From contig NZ_JBHYGG010000090.1 of NCBI RefSeq assembly GCF_051859125.1, positions 10,129-74,128 of the forward strand: a DNA stretch of 64,000 bases, read 5' to 3'. The notes below the pieces were generated by a model that had not been told where the DNA came from, ran no database searches, and saw nothing but the letters and a program-made list of their open reading frames with translations. Position numbers and translations under genes: made by a program. The stretch's first letter is position 1, and each line of letters begins with the position of its first letter. The DNA comes from Gemmata sp051859125 (GTDB lineage: Bacteria > Planctomycetota > Planctomycetia > Gemmatales > Gemmataceae). Of this stretch, positions 49,137 through 55,777 are shown piece by piece.

Positions 49137-49198
49137 TGCGCGCCCCCGTGAGACGTGCAGTTTCGGGGGGAGCGTTGCCTGTGGGTGGGGTGGTCAGG

Positions 49199-49288
49199 CT
49201 ACGGGCCGCGACGCGCGTGCCGGGCGGCCGCGGCGACCAGCAGGCCGCTCGCGAGCCAGAGCAGGAGCCGCCGGACGAAGACGCGCAT
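49199..49288 (-). CDS. 29-residue single-pass membrane peptide
   Basis: An ATG at 49286-49288 overlaps the TGA of the upstream gene (TGATG), so translation is probably coupled. The product has a basic start, one membrane segment and a basic tail: MRVFVRRLLLWLASGLLVAA followed by AARHARRGP. Such micropeptides are easily missed. Holin-like, regulatory or incidental roles are all possible. Confidence 0.5.
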   Translation of the reverse strand: MRVFVRRLLLWLASGLLVAAAARHARRGP

Positions 49289-49506
49289 CACGCCACCTGT
49301 TGCCGCTTCGCCACGCACTCCGGGCACACGGTCAGTCGCGAGCTTTGGGCAACGGCCGCGTCCGCGTGGCCCCACGACACGAAGTGGAACTCGCTGCCGA
49401 TGTGCCGGCCGCACACGGACCGCTGTGAAATCCGGTGTTCGCCAAAGGGTATTGAAGGGCCGGTCACGTCGGCGACGCACTTCACGTACTCGGGTCGGTC
49501 GTCCAC
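49288..49506 (-). CDS. Small Cys-containing hypothetical protein
   Basis: A 72-residue protein starting with GTG at 49506 behind GGGAG/GGAG. It has VKCVADVTG, VCGRHIGSEFHFVSWGHA and VCPECVAKR. The Cys pairs and a His could form a zinc site. Phage-borne proteins with this kind of layout often bind nucleic acid or host proteins. Its stop overlaps the start of the 29-residue membrane peptide. No family recognised. Confidence 0.6.
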   Translation of the reverse strand: MDDRPEYVKCVADVTGPSIPFGEHRISQRSVCGRHIGSEFHFVSWGHADAAVAQSSRLTVCPECVAKRQQVA

Positions 49507-49744
49507 GTCTCCGCTCCCTTCGTGGGGTGATCACGCCCAATTCTACCCCACTACCGCCGCCTGCCGCCCCTTGACCGCCACCCGCGTCAGTGCGTCCTCG
49601 GGGTCGTCCCACGCCCGTCCTGCTCGCACAGGTCGAGCCAGATGCCCTTACGCCGCGTCGGGCGAGTCGCGGGTGCTGGCGAGCCACGATTGCTTCTGGG
49701 CTCGCGTCCAGCCGGTCCACCCCTGCCGTGGGCGTGCCGGAGGA

Positions 49745-50122
49745 TCAGGATTCCGGCGGTTCGCCCGCCCGGTAGCGATCGGTGGCCCACTCCCAGGTGT
49801 TCGCGTCGAGCAACTCGCACCCCAACTCCCGGACCACTGCGGCCAGGAACCCGCACATCCGCTCCGACGCCCCGAGGAACACCACCTCGGCGAACCCGGG
49901 CCGGTGATAGATCACGTACTCCCCGTCGACGTAGCCGAGCACCCGCTTGCGGCCGTCACGGCACCACCCGGGCTGCCGCGGCGACACCACCTCGCCCGCG
50001 GCGCCGCGGTCGGCAAACCGCTCCAGGACGCCCGCGAAGGCGTCCTGCGACACGGCCTCCCGGGGGGTGCCCGGCGCGTCCGGGTCGAAGCGGCCGATCC
50101 AGATACTGGACTTGAAGCTCAT
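49745..50122 (-). CDS. Hypothetical protein in immunity-type cluster
   Basis: A 125-residue protein: SSIWIGRFDPDAPGTPREAV, SQDAFAGVLERFADRGAAGE, LGYVDGEYVIYHRPGFAEVV, FLGASERMCGFLAAVVRELG, CELLDANTWEWATDRYRAGE. Mixed alpha/beta structure is evident and the size fits many immunity proteins. It is the last of four consecutive minus-strand genes (51437 to 49745), one of which is DUF4274. The ribosome-binding site is modest. No family recognised; the immunity idea comes from context only. Confidence 0.6.
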   Translation of the reverse strand: MSFKSSIWIGRFDPDAPGTPREAVSQDAFAGVLERFADRGAAGEVVSPRQPGWCRDGRKRVLGYVDGEYVIYHRPGFAEVVFLGASERMCGFLAAVVRELGCELLDANTWEWATDRYRAGEPPES

Positions 50123-50144
50123 GAGGTTACCGCCCGGGGCCGCG

Positions 50145-50663
50145 TCAGAACTCGTCGCCCCACTCGAAGTCCTCGCTCGCGAGCGGCGGCACCGGCGCGC
50201 CCGGGCTCGGCCGGCGCATGACCTCGGGCACCCGCTCCAGTTCCTCGGCCCGGTGCCCCGCGAGAAGGCTGCGGCCCTTGAAAGACGCCGGGTCGAAGCG
50301 GACGACCGCGGACGGGTAGCCGCCCGCCGAGTACCGCCGCTCGATCTCCCGCACGAGGGCGTACCGCTCCCGGTCCCACCCGCCGGCGGGCTCGTCGCCG
50401 TAGTAGTGGACCGGCGAGTTCCGCCAGAAAATCAGGATGGCCGTGCCGGCGTCGCACAGCGGGTGGTCGAGCAGCCGCCGCCACTCCCGCGGGCTCTGGT
50501 TCGGGTGCGACCCGGCCGCGTACAGGAACAACTCTTCCGGCGAGGCGACGGCCGCGAACTGCCGCTCCCACCGGGCGTCGTGGGTGGCCTCGTCGTAGTC
50601 GTCCGCCAGGTGGCCGTCGAGCAGCCACGCCACCCGCCTCCGCTGCTGTGCCGACGGCGCCAT
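50145..50663 (-). CDS. DUF4274 domain protein, immunity-type
   Basis: A 172-residue protein with GGGAGG before the ATG. The core HDARWERQFAAVASPEELFL, YAAGSHPNQSPREWRRLLDH and PLCDAGTAILIFWRNSPVHY matches DUF4274, a family commonly found beside polymorphic toxins and thought to include immunity proteins. The C-terminal half (YALVREIERRYSAGGYPSAV and RFDPASFKGRSLL) is less conserved. It lies inside a run of four small genes in one operon, all the right size for immunity proteins. No adjacent toxin gene is visible; the giant RHS gene lies at the other end of the element. Confidence 0.72.
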   Translation of the reverse strand: MAPSAQQRRRVAWLLDGHLADDYDEATHDARWERQFAAVASPEELFLYAAGSHPNQSPREWRRLLDHPLCDAGTAILIFWRNSPVHYYGDEPAGGWDRERYALVREIERRYSAGGYPSAVVRFDPASFKGRSLLAGHRAEELERVPEVMRRPSPGAPVPPLASEDFEWGDEF

Positions 50664-50678
50664 CCCCGCCTCCCGTCC

Positions 50679-51131
50679 TCACGCCCGGATCGCCCGGAGG
50701 GCTGCCAGGTAGGCTGCGCTCCCGAGCCCGACCGCCGCAAACACCGGGCGGGTCCGGCCGCCGCGGTGGTCGTACTGCGCGGACCGGCCCCACAGGGTCA
50801 GGATCAGCCCCGGGAACAGGTACTGGTTCGGGGGGCGGGACAACAGCAGGTCGGCGGTGTCGCGCTGTCCCAGCGCGGCGAGGAGTTGCTCCGCCGGCGT
50901 GTCGAACACGTCCACGCTGTCGAACAGGACGGTCTCCTCGATCGAGCTGGCGACCTCGACGTACTCGACCCGGTCCGCTCCGAAGCTCACCTGGAAAGAA
51001 CCGCTGAGGTAGCAGTCGGTCCGCGGCCCCTTCGCCCGCGGCGCGTGGCCCAACTCGCGCCGCACCTCGGCGCGGGTCATCCCGAAGGACACCGGGCCTA
51101 TCCCCCGGTGTGGGTTGACGTGCAGTTCCAT
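50679..51131 (-). CDS. Hypothetical protein in immunity-type cluster
   Basis: A 150-residue protein with GGAGG before its ATG. It starts ELHVNPHRGIGPVSFGMTRA then EVRRELGHAP, a motif that recurs in a group of small bacterial proteins near toxin loci. Two beta-rich segments follow (YLSGSFQVSFGADRVEYVEV, NQYLFPGLILTLWGRSAQYD). No catalytic motif is visible. It lies 15 bases after the DUF4274 gene's start on the same operon. It could be an immunity protein or a general small-domain protein. Confidence 0.6.
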   Translation of the reverse strand: MELHVNPHRGIGPVSFGMTRAEVRRELGHAPRAKGPRTDCYLSGSFQVSFGADRVEYVEVASSIEETVLFDSVDVFDTPAEQLLAALGQRDTADLLLSRPPNQYLFPGLILTLWGRSAQYDHRGGRTRPVFAAVGLGSAAYLAALRAIRA

Positions 51132-51140
51132 CCGGCCTCC

Positions 51141-51437
51141 TCACTCGCCGCCCCGCTCGCCCAGGGGCACGCCGAGCCGGCTCAGCGCGTGGCCGAGCCC
51201 CTTCGTGCCGACCGGGTAAGTCTTCCCGGCCCGCGTCGCGGCGTATCGGTCGACCTTGCAGGGCTGGCGGCACTCCTCCCACCGGACCGGGACGAGGCAC
51301 ACGACCCACCCCCACCCGTGCTCCTCGGTCATCGAGGGCTCGACCCGTACCGCGCAGCCCAGCCCGAACGGCGAGGCGGCGACATCGCCCCACTCCCGTT
51401 CGACCAGTCGCTCGGCATCCTCACCGGTCACGGCCAC
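51141..51437 (-). CDS. Hypothetical immunity-type protein
   Basis: A 98-residue protein starting with GTG near 51437 (a second GTG two codons later is an alternative). It reads RLVEREWGDVAASPFGLGCA, VRVEPSMTEEHGWGWVVCLV and PVRWEECRQPCKVDRYAATR, then KTYPVGTKGLGHALSRLG. The W-W-V-P strand pairs with later basic and Gly residues suggest a small immunity fold such as Imm35, but I cannot confirm it. It heads the four-gene cluster and lies just downstream of the candidate origin. Confidence 0.55.
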   Translation of the reverse strand: MAVTGEDAERLVEREWGDVAASPFGLGCAVRVEPSMTEEHGWGWVVCLVPVRWEECRQPCKVDRYAATRAGKTYPVGTKGLGHALSRLGVPLGERGGE

Positions 51438-51741
51438 CCCCGATTACGTTATTCGACCGTGCCGAGGTCACATTACCCAGGTCGGTAGCGATCCGGCACG
51501 ACCGTGCATCCTGAGCCGAGGTTCGGTTCCGGTTCCGGCTTGGGGCCGCCGCCAAAGGCGGCCCCAAAGCCAGGAACCGTTCGGTATCTAGGTCTGTGTC
51601 TTTTGTGACACAGACCTGATACCTCTGAGTGTGGACACTGGCTGGCCGCTTACTGGATGTTGGCTGTCCGGGGAAGGATGTTGGCGGCTCAGGCACTGAA
51701 CCGTTGCGGCTCAGGCCCGGACGCTGGCTGTCCGGTGTCGC
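51438..51741 (-). other. Hairpin- and repeat-rich region, possible replication origin
   Basis: 304 bases without a gene, next to replication-type genes. It holds two adjacent stem-loops (about 51530-51578, and 51582-51622 with GACACAGACCT as one arm) and four iteron-like repeats: GGATGTTGGCTGTCCGG (51655), GGATGTTGGCGGCTCAGGC (51676), GTTGCGGCTCAGGC (51703) and GGACGCTGGCTGTCCGG (51719). Terminator plus promoter is the alternative reading. Confidence 0.5.
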
Positions 51742-52089
51742 TCAATCACCAGCAATCTCCGGCTCCGGCTTAATGACGTGGTTCATCAACCACGTCCCCT
51801 TCCGCGGTCCGGGATAGATGACCTCACAGGACTCCAGCACCTTCAAACAGTCGCGGGCCGTCGTGCGGTTGGCCGCCAGCGCCTTCGCCAGGCGGGTGAC
51901 AGTCACGTACCGCACCTGACCTGTCCGGGCATCGGCCCAGTCCCAAAGCAGAAACGCGGCGGCGCAGGCCGCGTACCCGCCCCGCGACCCGACCGCGGCC
52001 TTAATGGTCGGGATCTGGTTGATCAGGTGCTTGTGGGTTGCGAACCGGTCGATCGCCGGTCCGGTGGACTTCCGTTTCGTCGGTGGCAC
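51742..52089 (-). CDS. Winged-helix protein, possible replication initiator
   Basis: A 115-residue basic protein starting with GTG at 52089 behind GAGGT. The central part reads INQIPTIKAAVGSRGGYAAC, AAAFLLWDWADARTGQVRYV, TVTRLAKALAANRTTARDCL and KVLESCEVIYPGPRKGTWLM. This is the helix, helix, recognition helix and beta-wing order of a winged HTH, close in logic to plasmid Rep or phage replication proteins. It lies four bases after the ATPase gene and borders the iteron-like region, so I infer an origin-binding initiator or regulator. Confidence 0.6.
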   Translation of the reverse strand: MPPTKRKSTGPAIDRFATHKHLINQIPTIKAAVGSRGGYAACAAAFLLWDWADARTGQVRYVTVTRLAKALAANRTTARDCLKVLESCEVIYPGPRKGTWLMNHVIKPEPEIAGD

Positions 52090-52093
52090 GGAT

Positions 52094-53332
52094 TTACCTC
52101 TTGGTGGCTTGGACGAGCATCTTGGTTTGCTGCTTGGGGGCCGCCTTCGGCTTGAGCAGCTTCGACTTGGCGGGGGCCTTCGCGGCCGCCCCATCCGGAG
52201 ATGGTGACCAGGGCACAAGCGCCCCGCTGGGGTCCATCGCGTACTCAATCCGCTCTGTCGGTGCGGCGCGGGAGACGACATCGAGCCGGCGGCGCGTGTC
52301 CAGGATCGAGTCGCCGGTCAACCCCACGGTCAGCACCGCATCGACCTGCGCCTCCAGGGCCGTGCTCCCCCGCACAACCCCGTTGCGGCCGGTGTGGTGG
52401 ACGACCAGCACGCAGAGGTCGTACTGGGCCGCGGCGACCCGCAGGGGTGCCATCGTGCGGACGACCGCACGCGACGAGTTCTCATCGAATGAGAACAACC
52501 GCGACAGGGTGTCGAGCACCACGAGCCGCGAGCCACCGGCACGAGCCACACGACCCAGGTTCTGGACGTAAGCATCGAACTCCCCGAACTTTCGCATCGG
52601 GTTCTCGGAGATGAACCTGATCCTGGTATCGTCCGGCGCCCCGTGCCATAGGCGTGCGGGCTCCTCCGACACGACGAACGCTCCGAACGGGGACACGGCC
52701 GCTCCCAGCAGTTTCCCGGGCTCGGTCCCGGCCCCGGCGTGTAGGAGTCGCCGGAGCAGGGTGCTCTTCCCCGCGTTCGGCGCACCGGCGAGCATGGCGA
52801 CCTCGCCCCGGCAGAGCCGGCCGGTCCACAGTTCGCACCCGGCCCTGGCCCCGTCGCCCGCCCTGGTGTTCCCGGCCCGCAGTTCGAGGGCCGTGACACT
52901 GTTGTCGGCGACCCCGTCGAGCGCGAGTGCGATGGTCCGCACGGCATCGTCGTCGAGCGGGACAAGATCGCGGATGAGCGACCCAAGATCGTAGCGGTCG
53001 TCGACCGCGAATGCGTGCCGATAGGGACCGTCCAGTCGCAGCCGCGACCCCACGCGCGTCGCGACCACCCACTCGGGCGCGAGCCCGCCTTCGACGATCT
53101 TGAGCTTCCCGTCCTGAACCCAGCGATCGACGCGGTGGCCAAGCTGCTTCATGACGCGAACGTCGCCACCGATGTCGAAGTAAATCGACACCTCGTCCAT
53201 CGCTCCGCTACGCGGCTGTAGGAGGTCGGAGTTTGGGGCCGGGGTAACCTCGGCGAGCGCCAAGCCGGACGCCAGAGACTGCGCCGCATCGGTCACCACG
53301 ACCCCTTCGCTGATGCTGCGATCCTTATCCAC
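52094..53332 (-). CDS. RecA-fold ATPase (AAA_25/RepA helicase-like)
   Basis: A 412-residue protein. Walker A is GAPNAGKST at 183-191, Walker B is SRLVVLDTLSRLF with Asp274, and LVVHHTGRNG around 310 is the sensor motif of hexameric RecA-fold ATPases such as RepA. The first 150 residues form a separate domain; the last 40 are Lys/Ala-rich. It probably drives replication of the element as a helicase or loader. The GTG start at 53332 is preceded by AGGAGGTGATCC, fully complementary to the 16S rRNA 3' end, an unusually complete ribosome-binding site. It is in an operon with DUF1580, upstream, and the winged-helix gene downstream. Confidence 0.82.
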   Translation of the reverse strand: MDKDRSISEGVVVTDAAQSLASGLALAEVTPAPNSDLLQPRSGAMDEVSIYFDIGGDVRVMKQLGHRVDRWVQDGKLKIVEGGLAPEWVVATRVGSRLRLDGPYRHAFAVDDRYDLGSLIRDLVPLDDDAVRTIALALDGVADNSVTALELRAGNTRAGDGARAGCELWTGRLCRGEVAMLAGAPNAGKSTLLRRLLHAGAGTEPGKLLGAAVSPFGAFVVSEEPARLWHGAPDDTRIRFISENPMRKFGEFDAYVQNLGRVARAGGSRLVVLDTLSRLFSFDENSSRAVVRTMAPLRVAAAQYDLCVLVVHHTGRNGVVRGSTALEAQVDAVLTVGLTGDSILDTRRRLDVVSRAAPTERIEYAMDPSGALVPWSPSPDGAAAKAPAKSKLLKPKAAPKQQTKMLVQATKR

Positions 53333-53588
53333 GGATCACCTCCTCCGTGCTGACGGCGGCTCCCGCCACGGGTCGGGCAAGCCGAACGAAGAACGCGTCC
53401 AGGTCGGCCGGAGAGACCAACCACCGGTAACCGGCCCGTGTGGCGGGGAGGAGCACCCGTTCGCCGTCCTGGGCACGGCAGCCCGTGACGATCCACCGCG
53501 TCAGAGTGGTGGTGGTCACGTGCTGAGAGCCCCGGTGACCGGGGACTCGTCGGCACACCTCGGACAGGGGTAGCAGATCAGGCGACAT
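53325..53588 (-). CDS. DUF1580 family protein
   Basis: An 87-residue protein with GAGGG before its ATG: LLPLSEVCRRVPGHRGSQHV, then TTTTLTRWIVTGCRAQDGER, then RAGYRWLVSPADLDAFF. This is the DUF1580 pattern, a MerR/excisionase-like HTH family restricted mostly to planctomycetes, so DNA binding is expected. It overlaps the ATPase start by eight bases and follows the small HTH gene at 53741. It could be the true excisionase or a copy-number regulator. Confidence 0.75.
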   Translation of the reverse strand: MSPDLLPLSEVCRRVPGHRGSQHVTTTTLTRWIVTGCRAQDGERVLLPATRAGYRWLVSPADLDAFFVRLARPVAGAAVSTEEVIRG

Positions 53589-53740
53589 GGCGGCCCTCGT
53601 AGTGCGTGTGGTCGGACGTGAGGGATTGTCGTGGATGCGGTTGCCCGTCATCCTGCGTTGCCCACGACCTGCTCCCACCAGTGCGCCGCCCGTTCGAAGG
53701 GTGGTGGCGTCCGGAGTCTACGCGAGTCCAACAGCAGCGG

Positions 53741-53977
53741 TCAGACCACCGACTCTCCGTTGACGAGGGTACTGGCCAGCAGGGTGGCAACGGCCCGCCT
53801 AGGGATCAGCCGCTTCTTGCCGCAGGTTGAGTACGCCAAGCTGCCATCGTTCATCAACTCATAGGCCCGGGACCGCGAGATCCCGTACTCCTTCAGCAGC
53901 CCCGCCACGGTCACGGCCCCGTCCCGCAGCAGTTCACACTTGTCCGCGACCTCGGCACCCACTGTGGTTGCAGGCAT
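53741..53977 (-). CDS. Excisionase-like HTH_17 protein
   Basis: A 78-residue protein with GGAG before its ATG. TVAGLLKEYGISRSRAYELM followed by NDGSLAYSTCGKKRLIPRRA and VATLLAS is the excisionase/HTH_17 fold: recognition helix, then a hairpin wing with KKRLIPR. It is divergent from the integrase gene and shares about 190 bases of control region with it, a common arrangement for Xis and Int. The DUF1580 gene downstream is an alternative candidate for Xis. Confidence 0.8.
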   Translation of the reverse strand: MPATTVGAEVADKCELLRDGAVTVAGLLKEYGISRSRAYELMNDGSLAYSTCGKKRLIPRRAVATLLASTLVNGESVV

Positions 53978-54126
53978 TCTCGCTCCTGGTCGGTCCGCCC
54001 TCGTTCGGGCGTGTCTTGGTGGAAATCGTGGTTTGCCCCCAGATCATAGACGCCTGTCGGTAAAGTTGACGCGAATCCGACCGCTTCTTTTCGTCAGTCG
54101 GTTTGTGGACGGGCGAACAGGACGAT

Positions 54127-54154
54127 GTGGTACGATGTCCACCACGCGTACCAC
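54127..54154 (+). promoter_or_regulatory. Operator candidate between xis-like and int genes
   Basis: GTGGTACG (54127-54134) and CGTACCAC (54147-54154) form an 8-bp perfect inverted repeat with a 12-base spacer, 17 bases upstream of the integrase start. A dimeric regulator, probably one of the HTH proteins of the element, could bind here. Confidence 0.6.
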
Positions 54155-54171
54155 GTGACTCGGAGACTACA

Positions 54172-55365
54172 GTGAGCGACCCCGACCCGACACGCAAACA
54201 GAAGGGCCGTCGCCCCCGCGGCGACGGGTCGGTGTTCTTCGCCAGGTCGAAGGGGTGCTGGGTTTGGAAGGCGGTGACCGGAGCAGGGCCCGACGGCGGG
54301 GTCCGGTACACGCAGGGCTGGGCCCGCACCCAGGCCGACGCGGTCAAGAAGAAGCAGGCGGCCGAGCGGGCGGGCCGCGCCCCCGACGCGGCCCGGGAGA
54401 CGGTCGGCGACCATCTGACGCACTGGCTCGACGACGTCGCCAAGCCGAACACCCGGTACGCGACCTGGCAGCGGTACGAGCAAGTCGTCCGCATTCACCT
54501 GCGGCCCCGAATCGGCGGCGTCCCGCTCCGCGCCCTCACCGTCGCCCAGGTCACGAAGTTGTGGGCCGACCTGTCGCGGGCGAAGGTAAAGGCGGGCACG
54601 GTGAAGAAGTGCTCCGAGGTGTTCGCGACCGCCCTGGAGGTGGCCGTGTCCGAAGGGAAGATCGCCACCGCCCCGACCGGCGGCGCGGCCCGGCCCCGGG
54701 TCATCCGCGGCGAGGTCGAGGTGTTCAGCGACGACGAGGTGCGGAAGCTGCTCGCGGCCGCGGCCGGGGACCGGTTGGAAGCGCTCTTCGCCCTCGCGGC
54801 CGGGACTGGTGCCCGCGAGGGCGAACTACTCGCCCTGGAGCCGGCCGACTTCGACCTCCCGGCCGGCACGGTCCGCATCGTGAAGATGCTCGACTACCGC
54901 GACGGACAGTTCGCGATCCAACCGACCAAGAGCAAGAGCGGGGTGCGGGCCATCGACCTGCCGGCGTTCGCCCTCGACCCGGTGCGACGGCACCTTGTCG
55001 GCCGCGGTTCGGGGCCCTGCTTCACGACCGCGGAGGGGACGTACATCGCCCGGACGAACTTCATCCGCCGCGACTGGAGGGGGCTGACCACGCGGGCGGG
55101 GGTGCCGTACCGCAAGTTCCACACGCTCCGCCACACGCACGCGAGCCGGCTCCTGGCCGACGGGGTGGACCCGGCCGAGGTCGCCCGGCGGATCGGCGAC
55201 CGGATCGAGACGGTGATGCGGGTCTACGCGCACTGGGTGCCGACCCTGACCCGCAACACCGCGGCCCGGGTGGACGCGATCTACGCCGTACCGGTCGAGG
55301 AAAAGCCCCACGGTGGCGGTAAGGTGGCGGGCCGGAGTAAGGGGGCGGGAAAGAAGAAAGGCTAG
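54172..55365 (+). CDS. Tyrosine recombinase / phage-type integrase
   Basis: A 397-residue integrase. An N-terminal arm-binding region (GDGSVFFARSKGCWVWKAVT, YTQGWARTQADAVKKKQAAE) and a SAM-like core-binding domain (DHLTHWLDDVAKPNTRYATW, YEQVVRIHLRPRIGGVPLRA) precede the catalytic domain. Catalytic residues are visible: Arg215 in TGAREGELLALEP, Lys in TKSKSGVR, His317-x-x-Arg320 in HTLRHTHASRL, and the nucleophile Tyr352 in RVYAHWVPT. The GTG at 54172 is used because CGGAG lies six bases before it. It ends 35 bases before the 49-bp tRNA repeat and is transcribed toward it, so it is the enzyme expected to integrate this element. Confidence 0.93.
   Translation: MSDPDPTRKQKGRRPRGDGSVFFARSKGCWVWKAVTGAGPDGGVRYTQGWARTQADAVKKKQAAERAGRAPDAARETVGDHLTHWLDDVAKPNTRYATWQRYEQVVRIHLRPRIGGVPLRALTVAQVTKLWADLSRAKVKAGTVKKCSEVFATALEVAVSEGKIATAPTGGAARPRVIRGEVEVFSDDEVRKLLAAAAGDRLEALFALAAGTGAREGELLALEPADFDLPAGTVRIVKMLDYRDGQFAIQPTKSKSGVRAIDLPAFALDPVRRHLVGRGSGPCFTTAEGTYIARTNFIRRDWRGLTTRAGVPYRKFHTLRHTHASRLLADGVDPAEVARRIGDRIETVMRVYAHWVPTLTRNTAARVDAIYAVPVEEKPHGGGKVAGRSKGAGKKKG
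55312..55331 (+). repeat. End repeat, possible integrase arm site (right)
   Basis: GGTGGCGGTAAGGTGGCGGG, inside the 3' end of the integrase gene, matches 19247-19266 at 19 of 20 positions in the same orientation. Confidence 0.5.
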
Positions 55366-55399
55366 GTGCCACAAGTCACTGTGGGACCTAGCCTTGCGT

Positions 55400-55448
55400 G
55401 AGAGCCGCCTGTGAGATTTGAACTCACGACCCCCGCTTTACGAAAGCG
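55400..55448 (+). repeat. Right attachment repeat within tRNA-Thr
   Basis: 49 bases identical to 19095-19143, covering the 3' half of the tRNA-Thr gene from the anticodon loop to the discriminator and three bases beyond. The intact tRNA lies on this side, so insertion preserved the tRNA. Confidence 0.9.
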
Positions 55449-55474
55449 GTGCACTACCACTGTGCTAAGGCGGC
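55403..55474 (-). tRNA. tRNA-Thr (anticodon CGT)
   Basis: A complete cloverleaf on the minus strand: acceptor GCCGCCT / AGGCGGC, anticodon stem CCGCT / AGCGG around loop TTCGTAA, and T stem GTGAG / CTCAC around TTCAAAT. The anticodon CGT decodes ACG (Thr). CCA is not encoded. It is the integration target of the element to its left. Confidence 0.95.
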
Positions 55475-55777
55475 AACGTGTACTCCGACGGACACCGTTC
55501 GCACGCAACGGGTTCACCGGGACGGAGTGCATCTTACAGCGCCGGCCCATGCCAGCAAGTCCGATCGCGAATCCCGCACGGGTGCGCCCCCGAAGACGTC
55601 CGAGCGATTGAATTTAGGCGCGCCGGTCGCGCCGCGAATCTCACGCAACGTGGGTTGACGGTCGGCCCCGCGGCCCCCACACTCAAGTACGTGCCGGCCC
55701 TCCCGGCGCGTGGCACTTCGCCCGACTGCCAGGACGTGGCACCCCGCGCCCCCGCGGGCCTCGGAAAGCACACCCGC
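55475..55777 (+). other. Intergenic, leader of GlcG-like gene
   Basis: About 300 bases with no gene seen. The tRNA promoter must lie at its left end (minus strand) and the promoter of the secreted protein gene at its right end. No repeat is evident. Confidence 0.4.

Larger units (their letters stand above)
19095..55448. mobile_element. Integrative element in tRNA-Thr, about 36 kb
   Basis: A 49-bp perfect direct repeat lies at 19095-19143 and 55400-55448. The right copy is the 3' half of an intact tRNA-Thr(CGT) gene, including the anticodon loop; the left copy has no 5' half. A tyrosine recombinase gene ends 35 bases inside the right repeat and is divergent from an excisionase-like gene. Replication-type genes follow. 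This is the textbook layout of a site-specific integrative element or prophage. A TerS-like protein and tail-like proteins suggest phage ancestry, but I recognise no large terminase, portal or complete capsid gene. It may therefore be a satellite (PICI-like), a decayed prophage or a non-phage element with phage parts. Confidence 0.85.

Noticed and set aside
49587..49856. An 89-codon minus-strand frame beside the DUF4274 cluster
   Set aside because: It overlaps the 125-residue gene in another frame and is Arg/Gly-rich with no motif.
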